64,000 nucleotides of DNA. It comes from Bugulina stolonifera (taxonomy: Eukaryota > Bryozoa > Gymnolaemata > Cheilostomatida > Bugulidae). The notes under the pieces are model-generated. The model did not search any database and was not told the DNA's origin. It worked only from the letters and a program-made list of their open reading frames with translations. The stretch spans positions 16,602,099 to 16,666,098 of the forward strand of contig OW285193.1 in NCBI GenBank assembly GCA_935421135.1. Direction: 5' to 3'. The translations under genes were made by a program, and so were the position numbers. This document shows, in pieces, positions 48,416-61,700 of the stretch (position 1 is the first letter of the stretch; every line of letters starts with the position of its first letter).

Positions 48416-49724
48416 CTAGTTATACTCAATGTTATCTAAGCACCTCTTTATCAACGCTGGTAGTCGGTCTTGGAGGAACTTGGAAATCTTGGGATCATAA
48501 GATTGAGAAAGTGAAGATATCGTGATGTTCAGCTGTGCATATCTATAAGATTAATCATGGCTGGTTTGATTTTAGAATGATGAAAATCTAATGCAAGAAA
48601 CGAGTGCAGCATACATATCTGTTTTTAGAGGCATTTAGAAAAAAAGCATACAGAACATAAACGCTACCCACCATCCAAGAAAACATCGAGCAAATGAGAA
48701 CATATTATATTATGCATTGTATAATATATTAATATTGTGGAAATTGAGCAAAGAGGTTCAACCTGATATCATAAAACATAAAATGAAATCCACAAGAACA
48801 TTTTACAAATATCCTTGTTTGTGTGCTAGACAGTGTATCCAGTAACAAAATATACAGTGCAAGTACAGGCAATCTACAGATGTAGCACTTACCTTCTGTA
48901 TAAGAATGGACAGTTTGTTCGTCGTTCTGCCACCCAAGAAGTTTTTCACTCCATTCATCCACTCAATGCCATTGTTGATATTTATCTTCAAGAGATGACC
49001 AGGATGGTAACAGTTTGCTCATTTCCAACAAAATCACATTGGTAAAAAAAGAGTTGAATGCTGTTCCTTATATACATACCATTGTAGACACAAAACTCAC
49101 GTTCACAAAACTCACCTCCTACACAGCCATGCAACTAGTGCCTCTAACATTACCAAACCTGCAGTTTAATGCTACATACCTTAAAATCTGTAAATCGAAG
49201 TAGTTTGGTTCTCGCTGGGCACCCAGCTTTGATTGATGGTTGTAGAAGCTGCCTCTGCCTGACTACTGCGTGATCATCCTTCTGCAACTCCTGCATTTGC
49301 AGAATAAAGAAAATGAAGTCAATTTTAAACACATCAACATAATATTATAACAAAGTTATGTGAACCGAGTGATTAAACTTCTGTCTCGCACTTTTACCTT
49401 ATGGAAATCTGAGTATTAAAATTCTAATATTTATAGCTTTTTGCAGCTACGTTTAAATAACAAGTTAGTAACAATACAAATCTACCAACATAAAGGAGTT
49501 GAGGCTAAAAATAAAATGATACATTGACAACTAACTCAGTTTTAAAGTTTGAAAAAAATAAAAAAAAATATGCAACATACGTACTTTCTTCTTTTGGTAG
49601 GTAGCCTTAGATCTTAAATGGTGATCTTGTCCATGTCGGTAGTCTAAAAACTTTAAACCATGAGCCATGCAAAAGTAGTTCTCCTTATCAATCTTCACTC
49701 TCTTACCGTCCCACATATTGCATC
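48416..49724 (-). CDS. Unrecognised protein with a CPAR motif, 3' exons
   Basis: Four exons join in phase: 49585-49724, 49180-49290, 48893-48985 and 48416-48532 (TAG). The first contains CNMWDGKRVKIDKENYFCMA, then HGLKFLDYRHGQDHH. The second has RQRQLLQPSIKAGCPARTKL, a 'GCPAR' signature I associate loosely with CARF/ALS2CR8-type and transposon-derived domains. The last is SQSYDPKISKFLQDRLPALI then KRCLDNIEYN. Cys and His pairs hint at metal binding. The third exon is the weakest: another of its frames also reads protein-like but has a TGA. The gene could therefore be a damaged, possibly transposon-derived copy. Upstream exons are not found. Confidence 0.45.
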
Positions 49725-50882
49725 CTGTAAATGGGTATAAAGTGAATAAAGACAAGTACTTGTACAATTCTATATTACATGTAATTTAATTGTTTTAAAT
49801 ACATGTAGGCTTACATGGACTTATATAAAATACTATAAAGACATTAGTGTAATGACTAAATAATTGTTATAATGTGGTACGGACTTGCATATTATGTAGA
49901 CCTACATGTGCATCATGCAGTATAATAATACACAAATATAATACATGAAAATAATGTTTCCTAAATGAAACCTAGAGGAAACAGAGCAAATCTCTTATAG
50001 TAATAACGCTGATCACTGAGAAGTAAACTACTAAACTGTAGCGTTATTCACATTATAAGGAGCACAATTTCTTGCTTCAGTTGTCTGTAGGCTTCTGTTC
50101 AATAAAGTAATCTTACTGTACTGAATGATACAGTCTTTAACTGTTAACTGCGAACAGCAAGGTATCAGGCAATTTCCTATGGCATTGGGTCTTCCCAGGT
50201 ACAGTCACACTACTGCTACCAGGACCCAGCAGTCCAACCATTCCCCACAGCTTTGCAGAGACCACTTCGGCTAGCCCAGCCTAGCTATAGAGGTAGCACC
50301 CACACCACAGAGTCTTGCCAAACTCAGACCTCAACGGCTACTACGGGGAGGGGGGTTGTTGTCACACTTTTCTCCCTGTATTCAATTGGACTTTCCCCTT
50401 GATGTTAGGCGCCTCAGTTACCCAGTCAGTAATATCTCAATATAAGTCAACGTGAATATTGAATTTTATTACTTGTTAAAACGAAGTTATTAGAAAGCAA
50501 GTAAAGTGTATATACATTCTACATAATTTGTATACAATGTATGTAGCCTACACCTTGCTTGCTTTCTAATAACCTTGCTTTAACAATCAAATGAAGTTTT
50601 GTTACATTTTTCCTGATCAACTCCACTTTGTAGTCACTTACACTTATATGTAGGCCTGTAAATAATAATTTATACAATAATTATAATATTAATAATAAAC
50701 AATATAAAATAATAAAATATAAATATGAAAATATTTAATAATAATAATTATTATCATAAATTATATTTATATTTTATCAATTATTTTATAATTAGGCCTA
50801 TGGCCTAAATACAAAATAGTATAAATAATAATATAATAATAATCATAATCATAATAATGATGGGTTTTAATCCAAAGGTCAG

Positions 50883-51007
50883 GTGCTTAAGACTGGAATT
50901 ATATTATAATATATATAATTATTATTATCTATGCTGGACTGAATTCACAACCAGCCTTGAGCTGTGGATCGAATCTAAGATCAAAATATAATCCCAGTCT
51001 TAAGCAG
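50883..51007. repeat. Small foldback, about 125 bp
   Basis: TGCTTAAGACTGGAATTATA near the left end pairs with TATAATCCCAGTCTTAAGCA at the right end. Confidence 0.7.
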
Positions 51008-51401
51008 GTTTTAGATTAGAAAAATCAAAATAAAAGTTATCTTATTGAAGAAAAATATTAGCATTAATTAAGCATAGTATAGGAAAGTATAAGTATTAGG
51101 ACATTATGATTATTAGTAGTAGGCCTATAGTTAGTATAGTAGCCTAATAGACATAGGATAGTATAGAAATATTTTAATTAGTTAGTATTGGTACATGCTT
51201 GTATAACTGTGCTTGTCTGAAATCTTCATAATTATGGTTAGCTTTCCCAGTCATCCTTGAGTGATGTAAAATATCAGAGTCATAATAGGTTGTCATATTA
51301 CACATATTTTTACAATAACATTATTTTACATGACTATCCTTGTACTTGGCACGTGAGCATGGCAAACTACGGATTCAGGAAACTAGTCCTGGACTTAATG
51401 G

Positions 51402-51475
51402 ATCGCACCCACTAGATCCAGGACCAGGTTTCAGGGTCCTGCAGATATATGAAACCTATTTGCTAGTAAATTATC
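51402..51475. repeat. Dispersed repeat, second of the inverted pair
   Basis: GGTTTCAGGGTCCTGCAGAT and flanks are the reverse complement of 45195-45275. Confidence 0.65.
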
Positions 51476-52497
51476 AGTAATACATGTAATATGTGGTGTC
51501 TGTAATTAATAAATGTTATACCACTTTCACTCTAATAACAACATAACAGCCAATTCAACTAGGTTGTATACATGTATACCATAATTCATACTCTTTTACC
51601 AGTGGATCTCAAACAAAAGTGCTCCTAATGCGACACTAATGTATTAAATAATTTTATAAAAGTATAAGTGTGATGTACTGCAAAGCTTTCTTAGTACGCT
51701 TGAAAGCCCATTTATTTTTTAATGTAGGATGGCAACAATAAGAACACGTTGTTATTAAGCAGGAATATTCTCTCGTTCAGCAACTCAACTTTTACCCCTC
51801 TACAAGTTCCAAACAGAGGTTAGTCTTTAGTGGTGTGTTTAATCCAGTGTTAGTTGGAAGTGACGGTACATGGGAGTATACAGCGTGAACCTACCTCTTT
51901 TTAATGGGTAGGCCCTATGCAATAAAAAGTGTGTGCCCTCACTGTATTGCTAGTTTCATCAGCAATAACAGCAAGCCATTTCAAGAATCTCAATACTCCC
52001 TAAACCCTGCTTTTTGGGGTCAGGTGCTGCTCACCCCCACCTCAAACAGTTCACTTCTAACACTGCTGCCTATTTTACTCATATTCACCAATTCTTCATC
52101 TCTTAGAAATTATTTGAAATATTATTACGTTAGCGAATAAAACATCAATAACATATAATTATTGGATTAGATCGAGATTAGTGCTGACATACAATCATAT
52201 TATATTATGATCATATTGAGAAGTTTCAATTTTTTTATATATAAAAAAGATAAATAGCTATCACAGAAGTTTTCTGAGCTTGCAACAGTTTCATTCCAAC
52301 AATTCTAGTATAGAAAGGATGACTACAAAAAAGACTCTGTATGCATAGGTGACTTAATGCCACAAACTGGAAGCAAATAAAATTTGCATATAATTTATAA
52401 GTAACTAATTATAATAAAATATACAACACGTATAATAGCATGTGAGTAGCTGATAGTAAATGTATGATACTATGATATACAGTATATGTATAAACAG

Positions 52498-55236
52498 CTA
52501 ATTAGTAGAGTCTAGCTTCTTCACAACTTCACCAAAGATGTCATCAACATTGCCTCTGGCATCAATCTACAGTAACAGTAAAACCATCAATACATACATA
52601 TATGATAGATATATATACCCACGCATGCCAATACAGATGCAGGCCTATGTGATACTTTAATACATTTTACTGATTTAACCAGCTTAACCAGTTTGGATAT
52701 TATTTACAATTACATTTACCAGTTACATTACTATATTATTATAACACCAAGGCTGCACTGTATGTAAGAATACTTCTAGTGTAAGTACACAATTTCGTAC
52801 ACCGAAATACTTGCTACTTCTACATGTAAATACATGCTCTACTAAATCATATGATGAAGACAATTGCATATTATGAGCAAGTCATAGCAACACTGCATGT
52901 TAAACACATGGAATAAAAAAACCTATACGGACTCGCACTTACCTTGCACAGCAAAGATTTTTTCTCGTAGTGTTCTAATACCTTATCACAATGATCATGA
53001 AAGGTTTTCAATCGTTTCTTTATCGTCTCCTCATTGTCATCAACTCTACCCGATGTCTTAGCTCTGTTTAACAACCTCTCTACCATAACATCATCAGGTA
53101 CTTCGAAATACAGGACACAAGCTGGCGCCATTATCTATAAGAATGGAACTACATATAACACCAAACTTTGCTTTCATACATAAAATCTTCGGCATGTGCA
53201 GTATCATATGTACGGTTTCCTGTCGGTCTATATTGTACTCACATGCTTGCATTACAAAACACATGTAAATAGGTGTTCTTACCAAACGTTTGTAACGTGC
53301 ACACTACACAATTGAGATTTGGAAGTTGTTCCCTCTCTCTCTGCTTTATTAGAAAAGAGAGGACAACTTCAAAACAACAATTGTTTACCCAATTTAAATA
53401 TTGCGTAATTGTATTCAATAACATTATAACAACATAACATGTACATGTAGAACCTGATTGTGAATGCTGAGCCACTTCAAATTAAAAATAAATTTATTCT
53501 AGCATTGATTAATATTGGCTGGTATCAAATCAACTTTTTAACAAAATAATTTAACTAGTTGGTAAATAAATGGACGCATTCACTATCCAGTATCCTATTC
53601 ATTATATAGTTATCCTAGAATTTAGCAGATTATCTAACCTCAGATTCAAATCTGACTCCCTGTTCCAACTCTCTTGGGTACCCATCAATAAGGAAACCAT
53701 TGGCTGATTTATTCTTCAACATGGCTTCCTTTAGAAGGGTCAGCACAACATCCTGTAGTGAAATATACATTTAACCACAGACTGATTGTTTGTACACCCA
53801 TACACATATACAATGTACACGTATATATGTGCATGGCTACTTTATTTGTTGTACTTTGCTATAATTATATATATAGAGTTACTTCCACTTGCCAGTGCTA
53901 GTAAAGAGTAGTAACTCCTCAGAATTACTTTACATTATTATATTATATCTTTGCAGGAATTATGTAGAATGTGGCGGAGAAACAGGAAATCTACTAATCT
54001 ACATCCAGTGCCATCTGCAATGAATTCTGGCTAAAAAACGCATGACTGACCAAACCATCTGTGACATTTACACAACTCACCAGGGAGACCAGTGCTCCAG
54101 ACTCCATGATGGCATTGAGCTCTTTACCTCTCTCAGACCCTGACTGAACCTCTTCTCTCAGCAGATCTCCAGAAGAAAGATGACAGAAACCATACTTCTC
54201 CACAATCTTAGCACACTGAGTACCTTTACCACATCCTGGGCCTCCGACCACAAACACTACCTTCTTTCCTTTCAGCTCTGCCATATCTAATAATCAACAA
54301 CCAGCCAACATGTCAATGAGTTAACAACACTACACCAAAGATTAATCAACATGAGGGTCTTTGCACTCTGTGATGTTGACATGACAATTGGAATTGACTT
54401 TCCTTGAAACTCGCCCAAAAGCAATGGAAGAATGTACATTTTTCTTATACAAGTGAAACAGCTGACTGACAGTGAATAATTGTACACTATATACATTGTA
54501 CATGTAGTCAGAGGTTAGACTGGTATTGAATGAATAAGGAGTGTTTACAATCATGTAAGTGTAATCAATAAGAAAAACCTGCAATGTCAGTCAGTCAGTT
54601 GGGAATATTCATGCACATAGACTTGCCTATAATTGTTTTCTGCAATGCTACAACAGACATTACACATGTATAACGTAATACTAAGTGTATTATTATTTTA
54701 TGCACTAACTGTATTATTTAATGTTGTATAAGTGAGATTAATTAAAAACAATAAGCTGTACAAAACTTAGCATGAGAGTCTAATCGATTACCCATTTACC
54801 CAAATAGTCACATGTTTTTTTGCAGAAATAATCAATACAAGCTACTGTATGGCATATTATCGCATAAAGTATATAATATGCATATATTAATGTATACAGG
54901 GAATGTCTGCTCAATTCTGTAATAGTAGCTAATATCAGTTTACATTTGAGAAAATATTTTTTAAAAGACGGCGTCTGATACAAGTAAAAATTTCCATATG
55001 CATGCATGCATGCACTAGTTTGAGGTTGCTGTGAACATGGGAATTTAGTTTTTAAACTGAATCTTCTAATCTACTACTGTACATACTCTCATATTTATTA
55101 TCAAATTCATGAGTTAATTGAGATATGAACTGTTCTCCCCAACAACATCATTTGGTTTTAATTAATTTGCTGTACTACCTGACTTAGCCTCAGAGTTTCC
55201 TGGATTTGATTTTGGCAAACTCGACTTAGCTCCCAT
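52498..55236 (-). CDS. Adenylate kinase, AK1-like, with predicted N-myristoylation
   Basis: Interconverts ATP + AMP and 2 ADP. Five exons join in phase: 55179-55236, 54081-54286, 53639-53752, 52943-53134 and 52498-52566, giving 212 aa. Features in order: P-loop [10 protein letters not shown] (from residue 34), AMP-site [32 protein letters not shown], and a short LID with [14 protein letters not shown], followed by [15 protein letters not shown]. The short LID fits the AK1 class. The first exon starts MGAKSS, a myristoylation consensus (Gly2, Ser6), as in the long AK1 isoform of vertebrates. An alternative start is MAELKGKK at the beginning of exon 2. The gene follows the AK5-like gene in the same direction; animals such as sea urchin have a single three-domain flagellar adenylate kinase. 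The join to the upstream gene fails in phase, so I call two genes. Confidence 0.9.
53321..53371. repeat. Short hairpin of the dispersed family
   Basis: Arms GGAAGTTGTTCCCTCTC and GAGAGGACAACTTC, in the intron after the third exon of the AK1-like gene. Confidence 0.65.
53876..53918. repeat. Short hairpin, weak member of the dispersed family
   Basis: GAGTTACT pairs with AGTAACTC, with partial pairing inward. Confidence 0.35.
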
Positions 55237-55479
55237 TTCTTCTATTTATGCAATCTTATGTAATAATATTGTTCTATTAAGCACAGCTCATCTTGAAATC
55301 TCCATCGCGTTTCACAACAATGAAAGTGGAACTGTTGACGTTATGGTAACAGAATTGTGGAGCATAAAGATGCACACTAATGGTTACAGTGAATAATCCT
55401 TTTAGTAACATTCAACATGCAATACCAGCAGCTATACTATACTAACGCACCAGTGGAAGTGTTGGTTATAATTTATGTG

Positions 55480-55592
55480 TTTGTTATATTATAGACTATA
55501 CAGTAGGAATAGTTTGTATATTATAGACTATACAGTAGGAATAGTTTGTATATTATAGACTATACAGTAGGAATAGTTTGTATATTATGACT
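55480..55592. repeat. Three tandem copies, about 37 bp
   Basis: Unit TATTATAGACTATACAGTAG plus GAATAGTTTG, in the spacer between the two adenylate kinase genes. Confidence 0.85.
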
Positions 55593-55702
55593 ACCTACTG
55601 GAATGAATAATCGACATGAAAGAATTAACATTCTATCCACAATCAACTCTGTGGTATGCAGTCTATTATAGTAAACCAGTGAGTGGAAATATCATGAGGC
55701 AA

Positions 55703-55731
55703 TAACTCCCAGGTTCTCACACCTGGAGTTC
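55703..55731. repeat. Short hairpin
   Basis: AACTCCCAGGT pairs with ACCTGGAGTT; it resembles the dispersed family only in the AACTCC tip. Confidence 0.35.
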
Positions 55732-55770
55732 AGCATTATGAATGTAATAATATAGAACAACACAACATAC

Positions 55771-58700
55771 TTTTAAGCTCTGCCTCATAAATATGCTGGC
55801 AAGGTTACCTTCACCGTTTGAACTGCTGCTGGACTCAGTTGACTCCTTGCTTACGTTTGTCTGTTCCTTGCTCACGTCTGTCTGCTCCTTGCTCACGTCT
55901 GTCTGTGCTTTGCTCACGTCTGTCTGTTCCTTGCTCACGTCTGTCTGTTCCTTGCCCACGTCTGTCTGTTCCTTGCTCACGTTTGTATCTCCTGCACTGA
56001 GTTCTGTAACCTCCTTACTGAGACTTGACGGCTCTCTGCTGCGAACGGAACTGGTAGCTACTTCCCCTGTAGTGTGAGCTCCCTCTGCTACTACAGCATC
56101 TTCCACAACTACATAATATTAGGAAGAGTAATTAGACAATTATATAAAATGCTGTAGGCGCAGTGGGTGTAGGTGTAATTGTAGTTAGTTATAGTCCAAG
56201 TATAGATCAGCCTGTGTGCTAACTATTAACTAAACAGAGAGGAAGAGAGAGAGTCAGGGGTGGATGCAGGTTTTTGTTAAGAGGGTACTTAGCAACACCA
56301 CTTCCAATCCAATAGAATAAACATTGACACAAATAAATACATATCATACCGGCCCAGTATAATAGGGACAATATTATGTACATTGTACGTTATACTATTA
56401 GTACACATACAATGTAGTAAAGTATCAAATTCCACTTTTCTTTTGAGTAAACATCTAACATTCCCGACACACCCCTTTCACTCCACCCCTACTCAATCTC
56501 ATACTGTAAGTAGAATACTCAGAACTATTTTTTATGCAGCAGTCAATCAATAACTCATGATACTCTAATGTATACTTGGTTTAATAACATACTATAGCCA
56601 TACACGGCTATACTATACTATAATCTACTCTCTTGTATAGTGTATAACTCAATGCAGGAGTTATCCAATCATATACAGCGATAGCCAATACCCATTGAGC
56701 TGTAATATTACATGCATAGCCTATAATATTATATATATTTGTATTGGGTATATACCTATAATTTATAGGTATATTCAAAGAAATATATATAAGGCTCTAC
56801 TGACATAGCTTTTGTTCCAAACTGCACCAGCTCAGGTTAGGTGCAATGTGGACCCTGATCACACACGTAATGTATGAACATAATATTGTGACACCATTCA
56901 TATCTAACTGATCACTTACCTCCTGGCTCACCAACCTCATCTCCATTATCCTGAAATATTATATAAATACCATGTTATTTGTACTATACAACACATATTA
57001 CACAGAAATATACCAGGGAGCAGCCAGCTGATGAAGGCCATCTGTATAATTTATATTATGAATTGCTTACAGGTAGTACAAGTGTATTATACTGACTATG
57101 GCCAATAATTATGTACAAAGTTCAGTTTAGACCAAGTCACTGGTAGGCCAAAAGGTTACATTCACAATCAGCTGAGCTATGCATGACAGCATTTCAATTG
57201 GAGTTGTCATCCCTGTGTGTCACCAAAGAGAGAGGAGACAACTCTAATCCACAAGATTGCATTATTTGAACTACATGTACATGTAGGTAAGGTAACAATG
57301 GTCATAATGGTCATAATGGACAGTGGCAAGAAACAACACCTACATTTCATTGATGAGTCACACGATGAATAATATTGATGAGTCACACGATGAATAATAA
57401 TATATTAATTTTATAGAAAGTCATCAGAAATTACATCAGGGTTTCAGTCATAGTCATGTTAGTTTAGCTAGACAATATCACTATATAATAATATACATGT
57501 ACTCTAATGGCCTAGTAACAATATTATTAGTATCAGACTAAGATGGAGTAACAAGTTACATACCTTCATAGCTTGGTGTGAAGCAATGCACTCCGCGTAC
57601 ACCTTGTGCAGCTCTGACTGTACCTCATCAATGGATTTCCCATCCGTTGAAATCTACAACAATTATATACTGTTTCATACATTTCAAACTTACAGGCTTA
57701 CACTGAATAATATTTGACAGCATCATTACCTGGTTACTGCATAATGTAGTCTATATTATAGTAATAATTATAATATACATGTAGTATCAAGTTAGCTTTT
57801 TAGAGGAAGATTACATCATATAAAGTATTAGCAGTTACACACAAGGGTAGTTCAAACAGCATTCGTCTTTCCCTGACACAATTCTGCAGTATCTGCACTG
57901 TACAGACTGTGCTGATATTTCCAAGATGTGACAACCCCACTTACATCAGATGCATGTGACAATTCTATTGTTGCGCTAATTTTTTCCTCACAGTAATTAT
58001 ATTACCATATCTAGTTACAATGTAAGTGTTCAGTGTTGCAATTATCTACACCTATATATTTTCAGGAATACTCCTTGGAATACTACTAATGTATTTTACC
58101 TCTCTTAGCTTGCCATGCTCATGGAGGTATTTAGCCACACGGAGAGTGTTAGACTTGTAGAACTCAATTCTACGACCGAGAGGGCCAGGTTTATCGTCCT
58201 GCCTACCAGACGCTTCCTGTCTCGCCTCTACATTACTCTTCAGTGTTTCAACTTCACAGTCTAACAAGATGGCCATACACAATCCACCAACCTACGTTTG
58301 ATAAACCTGAGTGTAAAATCTAATTTATATTTAAGTGTTTTAACAGTATATAAATTGCCCCTTAGCAAAAAAGACAAAATAGTGTAGTCATAATAATTGC
58401 AAGAACACAAAGTATAAACAATGGTAGTTGCAAAGCCACATGTTGGTATAATTTCACACAATAATACTTCAATTGTTAGATTATCTAACCTGTCTGTTAA
58501 ACTCCTCAAGCTGCCATTTGGTTCGAGGAAACCCCTCTATAAGGTACGCACTAGTAGTCTTGTACTTGTTAATTTCGTTTAGAAGCAGGTCGATAATCAT
58601 GTCTTGCGGCGCCATCTCTCCACTGTATATCAACTCGCAGACCATATCCATTTTCTCCTTTGGCTGTCCATTAGCAGTTATTTCTTTCCTTAGAATGTCC

Positions 58701-61700
58701 CCCATAGACAGATGTACAGCATCCATGTCTTTAGTCAACAACCTCTGGCACTGAGCCCCCTTGCCACATCCTGGCCCACCTGGTCAGAGATGAAATGTTG
58801 GATAACACATAACAGCTCTTTCTACAGGTTTCCCTTACCTACCCTGTGTGTAGGTATAGCACAAGTCACTCAAACTAATACCTCTACTAAACTCAGGTAA
58901 AAGTGGTGGATGTAGTTTGGAGGAGAAATTTTAACATTAGAACATCCCTTTCCTCACCATCTTGTTACTTTAAACTGCACAGCTTATACAATGACTGGAG
59001 TCAATTGCTGCTCAAGTCTGCTCTCACGAATGACCAGCATTTTATATTTTAGATAATGGTACGAAACATCAATACTGATTATTGCACTTGATGACTCAAG
59101 CCTTTCAAATGATTGCTCAGCTCATACTGAAACATACTACATTGATATAGTGACCTACCCATAATGAAGAATATAGGTGCTTGTGGTAGTCCTGGCTTTC
59201 GGCCTTCGTCTTGTGTTGACATAACAAATGTGGAGACATTTGATTGGCTCCTGCTAGTCGTTGATATTGGCCTAGAGGTTGGTGCAGCAGAGGAAGGGCT
59301 GATATTCACTGTTCCTATAACATCCCCACAATTTTCAATGATATCAGAATTATCATATCCTGATTACACTGTGACAGAGGGAAGGTAATTCCCAACTAAT
59401 ACATTTTCTAGAACAATGTAATGTATATAAAGGAAACAGCAATATCATTATTGTTACAGATTATGTAACAAAGGAATGGCAAATGACAGTTATACATTTA
59501 GAAGAAATTATATTTACAGAAAAACTCACAAAACTACATAAATATATACATGTACACGTTTGAAAACTTTACAGGGGAATTGGAGTGAAAACCTGAAATA
59601 TTATGAATCCGTTTAGTGGCAGTAAAATTTCAGAGTCTCTCTAAATGTGGTTATGTAGTTATTATACTATAACTACACAAAATATACGAGTATACTATAC
59701 CAATGGTTTTGAGTATACTACATGACTTGTATAACTATATGTATACATGTATATGAGTATGCTAGAGTAGCAATGCACGCACAAGGCATTGCAGGGAGGA
59801 CAAGTTTAGACGTCCAAAAGGTTATATAGCCAAGTGTTTCAATGTGTCCGACTGACACCCAATTATTAATAAAGTTATAAACCAATCAGTATTCATGGAT
59901 ACTGTAGCATAAATGCATGTCAATACTTGCACACCATGTTGTACAATGTTACGGTATCAGATATACAATGCAGCTTACATGCAAATGGCGCATGTACATA
60001 TATATTACATGCTACGGAATGGTACATAGTTCAACTCACAAACTACATGTAAATATTATTATGTATGCACACGGTAATTGACAACAAACATTTCAGATAC
60101 ATTTAGATCTGAAAAAAGGGTTTTGATTTGAAATGTTGATATTGGTGGTGTAGTAACCTTGACCTATATCTAGAGCTGACAACAGCAAGCGAAATAATAA
60201 TAACAGAAGTAAAGCACATCTTCTACAGGCCAACAACCACAACAGTTGAGACATGTATATTATGTAATCACTTGTACTACATCAAATCATACAGGTGAGC
60301 AGCATATTGTGGTAAAGGGAATAGGAAGCAATGAAATCAGTGATTGTTTATTGTGTTGCCGTGGCAACAGAAGATGTGCCTTACGTTCCGAATGGCTGGA
60401 TTGGCTATCTCTGAGAACATTCTTTAGAGGTGGATAAGTTTGTATATAGTAACCTGGTTCTTTGCCGAAGAAGGACACGTCTATGATGGCAACTATATCG
60501 TCAAAAACATCGCCAGTGTGACCCTCTCTCGGCAGCTATATCATACAATACAGACAAATATTTATCAGCTTTGGAAAACTTGATAATTTCTCTTCCTGCT
60601 ATGACAACACAAATTATTTGCAATAAATGGCAATGGTTCGTAATGTATAGAATTTCTTTGATTTCTAGTCACTGATAGGGCCATAGATGTTGATTTCTCG
60701 TCCTACGCTGAGAATGGAAGAATTCGGTAAACATAGCCTTTGAACCACAAGTTTGATGTTAGTCAAGCCAAGTCAGTTGCGATTCATGGCACATTTAACG
60801 CTGTTGACATTAGAGTTAAGAAACACCCAGGTTAACTAACCACAGCAGAGAGACAGTATTACAGTAACTATAGTCAAATGCCTTACATGAATGGTTTTCT
60901 CCTCTTTGTCAAAATGGTTGATGACAGGATTGGTTTCTGTGTTAAAAAATTCCAATCTTCGTTTGATAGCGGCTTCATTATCATCAATCCTGTTGCTCTT
61001 CTCTTTGCGTTCCATGAGTCGTTGGTAGCAGACGTCTTCTTCATAGTCCAGAACGATCACCAGATCATACCGTCTAAACTATATACAGTCAAGTGACTTT
61101 AGTCAAGAGAAATGCCACATACAGAGCGCTAGCAGGAATACAGACTTTATATTGTTTATAAAACACACAGTCGTATTCTGTTCTGAAGATTAAATATTTA
61201 AATTGCCCACATTTACATGTAGTTTGAAGTTACTTCAACTGTTTTAATTAAAACATACCACAGCATTTTCATTGCTCAAAAATGTACGCAGCTTGTGCTA
61301 ATGACAGCTTACGGTGTGAGCTAAACCATCCCATGAGTTATTAATAGCTCGCACTAATGTTCAGATTCCGCATACTGCCAGCTCAAATGACTGTATATCG
61401 AGAGTATATAACTGACTGAGCATGCTCAACAGGATAAACTAATCCATTCCATAGCTTGAGCAGAGCTTAAGTTGCACCAAGTTCAAACCACAGAAACCCA
61501 CTGAATATGACAAGTCGAGGCTCAGTAATTCAATATCAGTACCCTCTATCTCGCCTCAGTGACCTTGTCTCACAAACTTACTATCCGATTAAACTCATCT
61601 GCTTGATACATGGTCCTTGGGTATCCCTGAATTAGAAACCCTCCAGCATCCGAGTGCGACTGTATAACCTCAATTAACAGAGAGTTTGTGACATCATCTG

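Larger units (their letters stand above)
49725..52497. other. Long AT-rich spacer with inverted repeats
   Basis: No gene supported. A GC-richer block at 50160-50360 stands out from its surroundings but matches nothing I recognise. TAATAA-rich low-complexity sequence fills 50650-50860. Confidence 0.4.

Noticed and set aside
55793..56077. Plus-strand Cys/Ser-rich repeat frames
   Set aside because: They are the antisense of the VSKEQTD coding repeats in the AK5-like gene.
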